A stretch of 37,809 nucleotides of DNA, taken from IMG/VR virus record IMGVR_UViG_3300003635_000010, positions 1 through 37,809 of that record, one strand, 5' to 3'. Source of the DNA: a virus. Both the position numbers and the translations under genes were made by a program. Below the pieces are notes generated by a model that saw only the letters and a list, made by a program, of their open reading frames with translations, had not been told where the DNA came from and did not search any database. This document shows positions 1 through 6,331 of the stretch, piece after piece; the stretch's first letter is position 1, and the number at the start of each line of letters is the position of its first letter.

Positions 1-185
1 TAGTCACGGAGGCCCGAGAGCATCGTGAGATCCTCCACATCTGCGATCCCACGACCCGGCAACTGGTGGAAGTCCGAACAGGACTTCCCGTCGTAGTCAC
101 CGTCCTCCTGTTTGTCGTCACCGTAACTGGTCGAATAGCGGTTCTTCCGACTCCGCCCACGGCTTTGTCTGTCCCATTCAGGCAT
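1..185 (-). CDS. hypothetical protein, 3' end off the window
   Basis: The reading frame starts at ATG 185 and stays open for 61 codons to the left edge, so the gene is partial. The visible part is hydrophilic and rich in Ser, Arg, Asp and Gly, with one Cys and no membrane segment. A GGTGA Shine-Dalgarno-like sequence about 8 bases before the ATG decides the start. It is the last visible gene of a three-gene minus-strand operon (450 to 1). I recognise no family. Confidence 0.6.
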   Translation of the reverse strand, partial: MPEWDRQSRGRSRKNRYSTSYGDDKQEDGDYDGKSCSDFHQLPGRGIADVEDLTMLSGLRD

Positions 186-187
186 CG

Positions 188-289
188 TTAGTCACCACTC
201 GGGGGCTGCACGTGCTTCGGATCGACCGGCTGCTGCTGGTACTGCCACGCTTGGTAGATGCGTCTCAACGACGCTCTCATGCTGCTCAT
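188..289 (-). CDS. hypothetical 33-aa protein
   Basis: The small ORF starts MSSMRASLRRIYQ and ends PPSGD. Its ATG overlaps the TGA of the upstream gene as ATGA, which suggests translational coupling, and its stop lies 2 bases before the next ATG. The sequence is basic at the N-terminus and Gln/Pro-rich later, unlike the acidic neighbours. Function is unknown. Perfect packing between two other frames is the main support. Confidence 0.5.
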   Translation of the reverse strand: MSSMRASLRRIYQAWQYQQQPVDPKHVQPPSGD

Positions 290-450
290 AGAGCCTCCAG
301 AGCGTCGTCCAGGTCGAACTCCTCGGTCTGGTCCTCACCTTTAAACTCCGTCTCACGATGGTTCTCAGGCGGGTCTTCGTCCAATTGTGCGTCCTGTGCT
401 GTCATCCGCTCGGTCGGGTCTTCCTCACCCGACAGATCAAGGTCTGACAT
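286..450 (-). CDS. hypothetical acidic 54-aa protein
   Basis: The protein starts MSDLDLSGEEDPTE and is almost entirely Asp, Glu, Gln and Thr, with no Cys and no hydrophobic segment. The longer frame upstream is rejected because it only translates promoter DNA. The chosen ATG is about 24 bases from a CTTATTA TATA box, which predicts a leaderless or nearly leaderless mRNA. It is the first gene of the operon ending at the left edge. Function is unknown; it is probably disordered. Confidence 0.6.
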   Translation of the reverse strand: MSDLDLSGEEDPTERMTAQDAQLDEDPPENHRETEFKGEDQTEEFDLDDALEAL

Positions 451-521
451 CACTTGCGCAGAGGGTCCAGTCACTAATAAGTGTTTCGGTCTGGTTCGAT
501 AACTGAGAACTATGATGCGGA
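451..521 (-). promoter_or_regulatory. promoter cassette for the 450-to-1 operon
   Basis: A BRE-like CGAAAC and a TATA-like CTTATTA lie at about 474-488. One dyad (ATAACTGAGAACTAT, then GATGCGGA) ends at 521. Unlike most cassettes in this window, no second dyad is recognisable, so this is a degenerate or minimal copy. Confidence 0.6.
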
Positions 522-555
522 CCGACCGCAAAGCTGAGTCGCCCTCGACCCGTCC

Positions 556-678
556 TCAGAGTGCTGCGAGGACGAAGCCGATAGCGAACGCGACCATCAG
601 GAGGATCGTGATGCCCTCGAACGTGAGTACCAGTGCCCCTGCTACCTTGCCAGATGTGTTGAACTCGTCATCGCTCAT
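556..678 (-). CDS. small single-span membrane protein, 40 aa
   Basis: The protein has a short acidic N-terminus (MSDDEFNTSG) followed by about 28 hydrophobic residues to the C-terminus, long enough for one transmembrane helix. Its ATG overlaps the upstream TGA as ATGA, so it is probably co-translated with the 675-1043 gene. It is too short for a family call. A viral membrane micropeptide, for example for host-envelope interaction, is possible, but nothing in the sequence specifies a role. Confidence 0.55.
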   Translation of the reverse strand: MSDDEFNTSGKVAGALVLTFEGITILLMVAFAIGFVLAAL

Positions 679-1043
679 GCATCCTCCATCTCCGTGTATC
701 GCTGCGCGACGAAGTCTCGAAGCTCGGTGACCACGTCAGCGTAGAGAGCCATGTCGGCTCGACCGATGTCGCTGAAGGTGTTGTCCAGCACCCACTCCTC
801 GTGTCCGTCGAGGACCCTGTCGACGTGGTCCATGAGGTTCGTGTCGTCTGCCAGGGCACGGGACAGCGCCTGTCGGTCGTCCTTGGACAGCCCGTACTCC
901 GACTCGCAGTGGCGTGCCAGCACGTCCAGCAGGATGTCGAGGCCGTCGTTGCGCTCGACGAGGTGCCCGGCCAGGGTCGCAGTGAACGAGTCGTAGTGGT
1001 CGTACTCGTCCGGTGAATCGAGGCCGTACGGTGCCACCGTCAT
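675..1043 (-). CDS. hypothetical acidic helical protein, 122 aa
   Basis: I take the start MTVAPYGLDS at 1043 because this ATG overlaps the TGA of the upstream gene (ATGA); the longer frame would overlap that gene by 36 bases. The protein is acidic and probably all-helical, with long amphipathic stretches and a single Cys. No family is recognised. It is the third gene of the run 1516, 1258, 1043, 678. Confidence 0.6.
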   Translation of the reverse strand: MTVAPYGLDSPDEYDHYDSFTATLAGHLVERNDGLDILLDVLARHCESEYGLSKDDRQALSRALADDTNLMDHVDRVLDGHEEWVLDNTFSDIGRADMALYADVVTELRDFVAQRYTEMEDA

Positions 1044-1258
1044 TTGAGGGTCACCTCTAACCCAAGCCCGACCCACTTCGTCTTCTGGACTGACACATCG
1101 AGTTCGTCCTCCACGAACGACTCGAAGTCGTCCTCGGACTGACCGTCGATGAGTGCCCGGAAGATGGCCTCCGTGCTGTCCCCGTCGATGTAGACCTGTT
1201 CGGCTTCGTCACGATTCTCCAGCGCCGTGTGCGTGTGCGAGATGTTCTGTCGCGTCAT
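1040..1258 (-). CDS. hypothetical acidic protein, 72 aa
   Basis: The protein begins MTRQNISHTHTALEN and has the stretch QSEDDFESFVEDELDVSV. Its pattern suggests a short alpha/beta fold. The stop overlaps the next start (ATGA). A 48-base gap separates it from the preceding gene; it contains only a weak TATA-like AGTACTAA and none of the dyads, so it is most likely read from the promoter at 2.17 kb. Function is unknown. Confidence 0.55.
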   Translation of the reverse strand: MTRQNISHTHTALENRDEAEQVYIDGDSTEAIFRALIDGQSEDDFESFVEDELDVSVQKTKWVGLGLEVTLK

Positions 1259-1306
1259 CGTGTGCTACGTATGGTGTATAGTGCGGTTAGTACTTGAATG
1301 TGTCGG

Positions 1307-1516
1307 TTACAGGCCGGACCCCTTCTCGGCTATCTTCGTGGCTCGCTCCTCGATTCGGGACTGACGGAACTCCGTTTCGGCAGCGACCTTCGCAGCCTCT
1401 CGCTCGATGAGGTCCGATTGGTCCAGTGAATCGGTTCCCAGGCCACCGGCACTCGACTGGTGAGCCATCTCGACCACGTGGATAGCCCAGTCCGTAAGCG
1501 ACTTGTCGTCCGTCAT
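1307..1516 (-). CDS. hypothetical protein, 69 aa
   Basis: The start ATG at 1516 overlaps the TGA of the 210-codon gene upstream (ATGA). The protein (MTDDKSLTDWAIHVVEMAHQ, ending EKGSGL) is acidic, with a probable long C-terminal helix rich in Glu, Ala and Arg. It has no Cys and no membrane segment. I recognise no family; the coupling places it in the operon with the zinc-ribbon protein. Confidence 0.55.
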   Translation of the reverse strand: MTDDKSLTDWAIHVVEMAHQSSAGGLGTDSLDQSDLIEREAAKVAAETEFRQSRIEERATKIAEKGSGL

Positions 1517-2145
1517 GCTTCGACCTCCCGGTCCAGCGACGGTGAGCAGTCGTCGCACAGCACATCGACGAGGATGCCACTGTCGCCACCATCCTGGTAT
1601 TCGTGCGTCGAGTGAACACCTTTGGTGAGCGTCGTGGTGAACCGGGAGTCGCACTCGGGACAGATAGCCGTGTTGTCCCATTCCTCGGGATGGTCCGCAC
1701 GGATACGGGTCATGTCTTCGGCAACGTCGCCGTTGCCGGATCGTCGATGCAGAGTATCGACGAAGTACTCGACCTCGCTTCCCACGAAGTGCGGGCACTT
1801 GAGGTTCGTGCAGTAGAACGCTGCGTCGTCGTATCCCTCGGGATTCAGGCCGAGGGACAGGACCATCTCGCTTTCTCCGCATCGGGGACAGCCATCGTGC
1901 ACACTCGGGGTCATGTCTGACGAGCCATCGGCGCAGTCAGCACTGTCGGCAGACTTCAGGCTGCCGAAGTCCACGAGCAACACGCGGGTGCCCGTCTCTC
2001 CCATGCCACGGTGGAAGGTCGTGTCGGAGCCGATTTCGGAAACCTTCGGTTTCCGTGAAGACGATCTTTGATCGTCTGAGGTGTCGATGCGTTCGATGTC
2101 ACTGTACCGCTCGTCGTAGGTCGTTCGAATCGCAGGTGCCGTCAT
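1513..2145 (-). CDS. double zinc-ribbon protein, 210 aa
   Basis: Two zinc-binding Cys clusters are visible: CPRC at 86-89 with Cys 112 and 117, and CPEC at 162-165 with CDDC at 197-200. This suggests two tandem zinc ribbons for nucleic-acid or protein binding. The ATG at 2145 is about 28 bases from a TATA box at 2173-2182, which fixes the start. Residues about 23-37 (SDDQRSSSRKPKV region) are basic and encoded by two perfect hairpins (2037-2077), which looks like an inserted element. An internal start at 1914 (MTPSVHDG) would give a 133-aa protein containing only the ribbons. Function is unknown. Confidence 0.6.
   Translation of the reverse strand: MTAPAIRTTYDERYSDIERIDTSDDQRSSSRKPKVSEIGSDTTFHRGMGETGTRVLLVDFGSLKSADSADCADGSSDMTPSVHDGCPRCGESEMVLSLGLNPEGYDDAAFYCTNLKCPHFVGSEVEYFVDTLHRRSGNGDVAEDMTRIRADHPEEWDNTAICPECDSRFTTTLTKGVHSTHEYQDGGDSGILVDVLCDDCSPSLDREVEA
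2037..2077. repeat. tandem perfect hairpins, REP-like
   Basis: Two adjacent palindromes with three-base loops: CGGAAACC-TTC-GGTTTCCG at 2037-2055 and AGACGATC-TTT-GATCGTCT at 2059-2077. Each has 8 paired bases. They lie inside the reading frame of the zinc-ribbon gene and change its composition locally to Ser/Arg/Lys. They resemble short dispersed palindromic elements more than coding DNA; that origin is inference. Confidence 0.6.
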
Positions 2146-2262
2146 GCTACACTCGAAACGTGGGGAGCTATCGGGATAAACCCTTCGGTCGCAGGTCCGG
2201 ATGATAACTGGGGCTAATGATGCGGACTGATGCGGTCGATCCGGATCATAACTGACGAAAAT
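2146..2262 (-). promoter_or_regulatory. promoter cassette for the 2145-to-556 operon
   Basis: TATA (GGGTTTATCC on the minus strand) is at 2173-2182. Dyad 1 is at 2196-2226, with core ATAACTGGGGCTAAT, and dyad 2 is at 2240-2262. The AAAATAAAAT tract just beyond would be a T-rich terminator for the gene ending at 2279. Confidence 0.7.
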
Positions 2263-2278
2263 AAAATATGGCTCTGTT

Positions 2279-2719
2279 TCAGTCCATCCGGCGGTAGATG
2301 CGGGCCTCATCGAGGTACCCGTGCGACTGGAGTCGGTGCAGCACCAGTTCGTGCAGACGAATCCGCACGTCGAGACGCTGATGCTCCGGTCCAGGCCGGA
2401 AGTCCGACACGTTCGTGACCGACAGCCGGTTTCCAGCTTCGTTGAGTACCATCTGAAGTCCCCCGACCTGTATCTGGTACTCGGTCGCAGACGGACCACG
2501 GTCGACTTCCTCGACCATCGAGTGATCGGACGATGCGAGCGACTTGACCCGCTGTGCGAACGAACACCGACCGTCCATCTGGATGTGGGCGAACCCGCAG
2601 GACCCGAACCCGTCGTACTCGTCGGGGTCGAACTCCCACGCCACGTGTTCGGCCACGTCGTCCAGCGTCTCGGTCAGATCCGACTGTGCCTCCGTGAGTC
2701 CGCTACGCTGGATGCTCAT
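2279..2719 (-). CDS. hypothetical protein, 146 aa
   Basis: The protein begins MSIQRSGLTEAQSDL and contains the segment GSCGFAHIQMDGRCSFAQ (about residues 39-56), a compact Cys/His-bearing motif, followed by beta-rich sequence and a helical Arg-rich C-terminus (LDVRIRLHELVLHRLQ). A strong GAGGTGA Shine-Dalgarno sequence precedes the ATG, and the ATG overlaps the stop of a 21-codon ORF as TAATG. It is the third gene of the operon starting at 3026. Function is unknown. Confidence 0.6.
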   Translation of the reverse strand: MSIQRSGLTEAQSDLTETLDDVAEHVAWEFDPDEYDGFGSCGFAHIQMDGRCSFAQRVKSLASSDHSMVEEVDRGPSATEYQIQVGGLQMVLNEAGNRLSVTNVSDFRPGPEHQRLDVRIRLHELVLHRLQSHGYLDEARIYRRMD

Positions 2720-2784
2720 TACGCCGACTCACCTCGGTTATGTCGGCTCATCAGGCGATGTAGCCCATAGCGAATCGCCGTCAT
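2719..2784 (-). CDS. 21-aa micro-ORF bridging two genes
   Basis: The ORF MTAIRYGLHRLMSRHNRGES(A) starts on an ATGA overlap with the upstream gene and ends on a TAATG overlap with the next one. It also contains the next gene's GAGGTGA ribosome site. It is basic, unlike other products here. It may be a real micropeptide or only a device that carries ribosomes to the 2719 start. Confidence 0.4.
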   Translation of the reverse strand: MTAIRYGLHRLMSRHNRGESA

Positions 2785-3026
2785 CGGAGCTTACTCCCCT
2801 TCTTGGCTGCGAACATGTATCCAGTGTTCGGGCACGTGAAGTGGCTCCATCGCTTGTGACCGCCGGGCACGTCGTAGCCCACCTCGCCGTCTCGATAGTC
2901 GGCTTCGTGAACGTCGTCGCAGTGATGACAGTCCACGAGCGCGCCAGTCTCCACGATGGGATAGCCACGCTTGGACGTTTTTCCGGTGCTAACACGCTTC
3001 TCGCCGTCGACGATGGTTTCTGCCAT
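2781..3026 (-). CDS. small zinc-finger-like protein, 81 aa
   Basis: Cys and His residues cluster at CHHCDDVH (about 33-40), with later His, His and CPNTGY, consistent with one treble-clef or zinc-ribbon site. The C-terminus is basic (AAKKGSKLR). The ATG at 3026 follows the AATTGCA leader shared by many genes here, 26 bases from the TATA box. It is the first gene of a three-ORF coupled operon. Nucleic-acid binding is plausible but unproven. Confidence 0.6.
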   Translation of the reverse strand: MAETIVDGEKRVSTGKTSKRGYPIVETGALVDCHHCDDVHEADYRDGEVGYDVPGGHKRWSHFTCPNTGYMFAAKKGSKLR

Positions 3027-3139
3027 TGCAATTGATACGTGGGGGCGGATGGGGATAAACCTTTCGAAACGGTGTCCGGAACATAACTGACGATAATAAT
3101 GCGGACCGACGCCCGCTCCGGATCATAACTAACAAAAAT
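3027..3139 (-). promoter_or_regulatory. promoter cassette for the 3026-to-2279 operon
   Basis: BRE TTCGAAAGG and TATA TTTATCC are at about 3053-3067. Dyad 1 is at 3075-3105 (core centre 3090) and dyad 2 at 3117-3139 (centre about 3131). Dyad 1 centre to TATA centre is 33-34 bp. The BRE here is among the clearest of the set. Confidence 0.75.
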
Positions 3140-3152
3140 ATCAACCAGTGTG

Positions 3153-3848
3153 CTACGGCATGGGTACGCCAGCACGCTCGGGGAGCGACCCGAACCATGC
3201 GTCGTGCGTGGTGACACCACCTCGGCTGGTGTCGAACACGACCCACTGCGTCATGAACCGCGACCCGAACTCGTCGGACACCGGAAGGTCGTCCAGTTGT
3301 GACACCTGATTGAGGTACTTCTCGGGGACGACACCGGTGTATATGTCGTCCTTCTCGATGCCGAGGAACTGGCTCACGTGCGTGTCGATACAGGCCATGT
3401 GAGGCACACCGAGTTTCGCAAGTGCGTAGGCACCCTTCGCCATGCCGACACCCATGAACTCGTCGTTGATGGCACCGAGTGCGTCGGCGTACTGTTCGGA
3501 CTCGATACACCGAATAACGCGGTCTGCGTCGGACTCCGAGAGGTTGTATAGGATGTACTTGGCCTTGTTGTTACAGTAGTTGACACCACTGTTCCGTAAC
3601 ACGTCGGCCAGCCCGTCCTGCTCACGTGCGCTGGTTTCGAGGACGTTGAGATAGCCCGCTTCGTGCTTGTTCACAGCGGTCTGCGTCGAGATGAGAGCGA
3701 ACGTCGTTGCCTGCTGGAGCATGATGCGCTGGAGCATCCTGTCAGCATCGAGGAACGCCTCTCGGGTTTCACGGACCGACTGCTCGATGCTGTCGTACAC
3801 GTCGCTTTGCTGGCGGTACTGCGCTAACGGCGTCAGGTCTTGCGCCAT
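3153..3848 (-). CDS. HhH-GPD-type DNA glycosylase-like protein (copy 1), 231 aa
   Basis: The order of motifs resembles the endonuclease III/OGG fold: FALISTQTA (50-58), a Gln-containing helix start; GVNYCNNKAKYI (88-99); hairpin MGVGMAKGAYAL (132-143) with Lys 138; and CIDTHVSQFLG (153-163), where Asp 155 matches the catalytic Asp of that superfamily. The C-terminus QWVVFDT...HDAWF is specific to this group. A base-excision or base-recognition role is inferred; Lys 138 is offset by one from the endonuclease III lysine. I chose the ATG at 3848, 23 bases from the TATA box; the upstream MPDP start lies inside the promoter. A clear paralogue is at 7649-8356. Confidence 0.5.
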   Translation of the reverse strand: MAQDLTPLAQYRQQSDVYDSIEQSVRETREAFLDADRMLQRIMLQQATTFALISTQTAVNKHEAGYLNVLETSAREQDGLADVLRNSGVNYCNNKAKYILYNLSESDADRVIRCIESEQYADALGAINDEFMGVGMAKGAYALAKLGVPHMACIDTHVSQFLGIEKDDIYTGVVPEKYLNQVSQLDDLPVSDEFGSRFMTQWVVFDTSRGGVTTHDAWFGSLPERAGVPMP

Positions 3849-3958
3849 ACCTGTACATGGGTCGGGCATCACTTAGTTGTTTCGCTTCGGTATCCGAGGC
3901 ATAACTGAGAGTTATGATGCGGACCGACGGCCCGCTCCGGATCATTACTCAGAAGAAT
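3849..3958 (-). promoter_or_regulatory. promoter cassette for glycosylase-like copy 1
   Basis: The BRE is GCGAAAC with a weak TATA-like ACTAAG at 3871-3878. Dyad 1 is at 3893-3923 (perfect core ATAACTGAGAGTTAT) and dyad 2 at 3936-3958 with a decayed right arm (AGAAGAAT). The spacing to the TATA is again about 33 bp. Confidence 0.7.
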
Positions 3959-3968
3959 AGCGACTTCG

Positions 3969-4118
3969 TCAGGGCCGACGCCCGCCCTCGTACCCGAACA
4001 CGTACCCGCACGACTGGCAGTAGTATCCGGTCGGATTCCCGTACTTCCAGTCCGCCATCTCGCTCACGATGGGACCGCACTCCCCGTCACAGTCGCCTTC
4101 GGACTTGTCTATTTCCAT
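3969..4118 (-). CDS. zinc-ribbon-like protein, 49 aa
   Basis: Cys pairs CDGEC near the N-terminus and CQSCGY (about 34-39) give four possible zinc ligands in a 49-residue protein. A GGTGAT Shine-Dalgarno sequence 9 bases upstream selects ATG 4118; it overlaps nothing and lies 5 bases after the stop of the preceding gene. It follows another zinc-ribbon protein in a two-gene operon. Function is unknown. Confidence 0.6.
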   Translation of the reverse strand: MEIDKSEGDCDGECGPIVSEMADWKYGNPTGYYCQSCGYVFGYEGGRRP

Positions 4119-4123
4119 TTGAA

Positions 4124-4699
4124 TCACCCAGTCGTGATACCGGACTTGGTCTTGCCACAGTTCTGGCACTTGTACCGGTTCGGCACTCGGGTCCGACGTG
4201 ACGACTTGATGCACTCCCAAAACTCGTCCTTCGGTGCGCCACACTTCGGGCACCGGCGACTCTCGTCGGCCGACACAGTAGCGACGTAGGAGCCGGACGG
4301 ACGGCCCCACTCACCGAGCGTGAACAGTTCCCCGGTCCGATTGCACAGCATCGTGTCCTGTCGGGCCAAGTCCTCGGCCACGTCCTGTATGACACCGGGG
4401 TCGTCGTCCTGCCAGTTATCTTCGACGTAGTGAAGCAGCTTATCGGCTCGGCTCGTGTCATCCAGCCAGTCTTTTTCTGCTCCCTCACCATCATCTAACC
4501 ACTCGATAGCGTTGTCGAGGACTTGGGCCAGACGAACTTTCAGGTTGGTCGAGATGGGAATCATCTGCATGTGGCGAAACACCGGCTCCGGCTTGAGAAG
4601 GTACTGACTGCCATCTATCTCGATGTAGCACCCGTTACCCATCTCTTTGAGTTCTACGGTGCGCCCGTCGTCTAACTGGACCTCATCTGCTCTGTCCAT
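4124..4699 (-). CDS. protein with C-terminal zinc ribbon, 191 aa
   Basis: The N-terminal half is acidic and mixed (DGRTVELKEMGNGCYIEIDG looks like a small beta sheet), the middle is helical, and the C-terminus has CPKCGAPKDEFWECI and CQNCGKTKSG, a classical zinc ribbon like those that recognise DNA. ATG 4699 is about 24 bases from the TATA box; the frame extends further, but only into the promoter. It is first of a two-gene operon with the 49-aa protein. Family unknown. Confidence 0.6.
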   Translation of the reverse strand: MDRADEVQLDDGRTVELKEMGNGCYIEIDGSQYLLKPEPVFRHMQMIPISTNLKVRLAQVLDNAIEWLDDGEGAEKDWLDDTSRADKLLHYVEDNWQDDDPGVIQDVAEDLARQDTMLCNRTGELFTLGEWGRPSGSYVATVSADESRRCPKCGAPKDEFWECIKSSRRTRVPNRYKCQNCGKTKSGITTG

Positions 4700-4812
4700 G
4701 TGAACACAGAGGGCCGGGGTACACATAAACGTGTCGACTCGGTATCCGGAACATAACTCAGCGTTATGATGCTGACCGGACGCCGTCGCTCCGAACGATA
4801 ACTGAGAATAAT
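4700..4812 (-). promoter_or_regulatory. promoter cassette for the 4699-to-3969 operon
   Basis: TATA-like TTTATG is at 4723-4731. Dyad 1 is at 4745-4775 (core ATAACTCAGCGTTAT, distal GATGCTGA rather than GATGCGGA) and dyad 2 at 4790-4812. Confidence 0.7.
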
Positions 4813-4862
4813 AGAAAAGCCGTAGATTTGCAGATTTCAGCCGGGGTCCTGTCGAAACAGGG
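4813..4862 (-). terminator. terminator after the 5002-to-4883 gene
   Basis: Reading the minus strand after the stop at 4883, a short hairpin CCTGT-TTCG-ACAGG (4848-4861) is followed by the T-rich CTTTTCTATTATT at 4806-4818. This is an intrinsic-type ending just before dyad 2 of the next cassette. Confidence 0.45.
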
Positions 4863-4882
4863 GGTGACCGGCAATCAGCAGG

Positions 4883-5002
4883 TCAGAGCAGTTCCGGTCC
4901 CTCTCCACCCGTGAACACTGCCCACGGATTCACGGGCTCGTCGGAGGCGATGAGCGATTCCCGCTCGACTTTCGACGGGTCCTTCTCGAAGCGGTCCCTC
5001 AT
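4883..5002 (-). CDS. hypothetical protein, 39 aa
   Basis: The ORF MRDRFEKDPSKVERES...EGPELL starts on an ATGA overlap with the upstream gene's stop. It is charged, with no Cys and no membrane segment. Position and coupling support it; function is unknown. Confidence 0.5.
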   Translation of the reverse strand: MRDRFEKDPSKVERESLIASDEPVNPWAVFTGGEGPELL

Positions 5003-5181
5003 GCGTCGATACCTTCGACCTCGCTCTCCTCGACCCACGGTGCGTCACCACTCTGGTCCGACAGGTCGACGCCGTCCTCGGCTGCCTGCACCTGCACTAC
5101 GTCGGTCCCTCGGTAGGACTCGGTATCGATGATTTCGACTTCGATGCGACCATCGCCATTGGGGTGAGCTATGTCTCCCAT
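4999..5181 (-). CDS. hypothetical acidic protein, 60 aa
   Basis: The protein starts MGDIAHPNGDGRIEVEIIDT, with a probable small beta structure, and ends in an acidic tail (EESEVEGIDA). The ATG follows the conserved AATTGCA leader 26 bases from a TTTATATG TATA box. It is first of a two-gene unit. No family is recognised. Confidence 0.6.
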   Translation of the reverse strand: MGDIAHPNGDGRIEVEIIDTESYRGTDVVQVQAAEDGVDLSDQSGDAPWVEESEVEGIDA

Positions 5182-5295
5182 TGCAATTAGATACTGGGGC
5201 GACGTACATATAAACCTTACGAATCGGTGTCCGGAGCATAACTGAAGCTAATGATGCGGACCGACGGCCCGCTCCGTGTAATAACCAAAAATAAT
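5182..5295 (-). promoter_or_regulatory. promoter cassette for the 5181-to-4883 operon
   Basis: BRE ATTCGTAAGG and TATA TTTATATG are at about 5207-5222. Dyad 1 is at 5230-5260. Dyad 2 (5273-5293) keeps only its left arm and runs into AAAAATAAT, a T-rich tract for the upstream gene. Confidence 0.7.
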
Positions 5296-5314
5296 ACCGA
5301 TCCGGCTCGGCAGA

Positions 5315-5719
5315 CTATGCCGGGGTCGCCACCGCCTCGAACGACTCGTACTCGTTGCCCTCGGTATCGATGAGGGTATCGTCGCGCTCGACCAGCATGA
5401 TTTGGTTGAACACGCTCATGGCGTCGATGCGCTGGCGAAGACGGCCCGCCTGGAGGTTCGATGCGTTGGTCACCCGGTCCGAGGCCCACGCCTCGTAGAA
5501 GGTGATGATACCCGACTCCTTCTCGCGCTCCGCGTAGACCCACTTGTTGTAGGCCACGAGAAGGGTGCGGTCACCGTCCTCCTCGATACGGAGCTTCCGG
5601 TGTTCGCCCGACTCGGCCCCGTCGATGAAGGCGTCGAACAGGCGATTGTAGGTTTCGGCGGACTGTGCGTCGTCGTCGGCACCGGGAACGTCGCCCCGGT
5701 TCGAGGTGTTGTCGCTCAT
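5315..5719 (-). CDS. hypothetical protein, 134 aa
   Basis: The N-terminus is acidic and probably disordered (first ~20 residues); the rest is mixed alpha/beta, including LVAYNKWVYAEREKESG and RIDAMSVFNQIMLVERDD. There is no Cys. It is unusual in this arm because its ATG lies 62 bases from the TATA box, so its mRNA should have a leader of roughly 35-40 nt holding a hairpin. Function is unknown. Confidence 0.6.
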   Translation of the reverse strand: MSDNTSNRGDVPGADDDAQSAETYNRLFDAFIDGAESGEHRKLRIEEDGDRTLLVAYNKWVYAEREKESGIITFYEAWASDRVTNASNLQAGRLRQRIDAMSVFNQIMLVERDDTLIDTEGNEYESFEAVATPA

Positions 5720-5732
5720 GGTTGGAGCAGAA

Positions 5733-5754
5733 CGCGGAGTGCTAATCTTCCGCG
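5733..5754 (-). promoter_or_regulatory. 5' leader hairpin of the 134-aa gene
   Basis: CGCGGA and TCCGCG pair perfectly around a 10-base loop, between the predicted transcription start (about 5757) and the ATG at 5719. Other genes here are leaderless or nearly so, so this leader may carry post-transcriptional control. A CTAAAC at 5760-5765 could be an alternative TATA. Confidence 0.45.
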
Positions 5755-5868
5755 CCTATCTAAACGGTGGGGAGTGATACGTATAAACCTTACGGAACGG
5801 TGTCCGCATCATAACTGGGGCTAATGATGCGGACCGACGGCCCGCTCCGCGTAATAACTCAGAAGAAT
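5755..5868 (-). promoter_or_regulatory. promoter cassette for the 134-aa gene
   Basis: TATA TTTATAC is at 5781-5788. Dyad 1 is at 5803-5833 (core centre 5818, 33-34 bp from TATA) and dyad 2 at 5846-5868. The core module is intact even though the start codon is displaced. Confidence 0.7.
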
Positions 5869-5877
5869 AGTGATCTG

Positions 5878-6024
5878 CTACCGACGAACCTCGGTCCTCG
5901 GGTCGTTCCCGTCCGAGTCGTACCACAACCACGACTTCCCGTCAGTCAGATACAGGGTCCCGTGGTCGTTGGTAAACCCCGGTTCACGTTCTGTTTTCGA
6001 GTGCCACTTGCCGGGCCACGACAT
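5878..6024 (-). CDS. hypothetical protein, 48 aa
   Basis: The ORF begins MSWPGKWHSKTEREPG and has a Trp/Tyr-rich middle (YLTDGKSWLWYDSDG). ATG 6024 is one base after the stop codon of the upstream gene, indicating co-translation. Aromatic density suggests a small folded protein or interaction module. No family is recognised. Confidence 0.55.
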   Translation of the reverse strand: MSWPGKWHSKTEREPGFTNDHGTLYLTDGKSWLWYDSDGNDPRTEVRR

Positions 6025-6025
6025 G

Positions 6026-6331
6026 TTACACCAGTTCCATGTCTATCTTGAAAATCTCGATGAGAACCGCCTCCTCGTCGAGCGTTTCTTTGACGTACGT
6101 GGCCTCTATTTCGAGGTACTCTTTGAACCGTTCTTGGCTCATGTCGTCAGTATCCACGACGAGGCGGGCATGGTCCTCGGTCGTAAGTCCGTTGTTACCT
6201 TCCCAGCCACCAGAGCCGTTGTACCGGCTGTAACCACCGAACGTGAATACCATCTTTGCTTTTACGTCGTCGATGACATCTTCGGCGTATTCGTGCGACG
6301 TGGGGATGACGATGTGTCCTTGGTACGCCAT
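6026..6331 (-). CDS. hypothetical protein, 101 aa
   Basis: It starts MAYQGHIVIPTSHEYAED and contains a Gly-rich stretch GGYSRYNGSGGWEGNNG (about 32-48) between beta-like and helical segments. The second half is acidic and helical. The AATTGCA leader and TATA spacing fix ATG 6331. It is first of a two-gene operon with the 48-aa protein. Function is unknown. Confidence 0.6.
   Translation of the reverse strand: MAYQGHIVIPTSHEYAEDVIDDVKAKMVFTFGGYSRYNGSGGWEGNNGLTTEDHARLVVDTDDMSQERFKEYLEIEATYVKETLDEEAVLIEIFKIDMELV

Noticed and set aside
1040-1076. Longer start for the 122-aa gene (MGRAWVRGDPQ)
   Set aside because: It would overlap the upstream gene by 36 bases; the ATGA overlap at 1043 is the usual arrangement in this window.
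2230-2418. Plus-strand ORFs beginning in cassettes (also near 512, 3914, 5824, 8459, 14,713)
   Set aside because: They only translate the repeated promoter DNA, giving the same MMRTD-type start each time, and lie antisense to better-supported genes.
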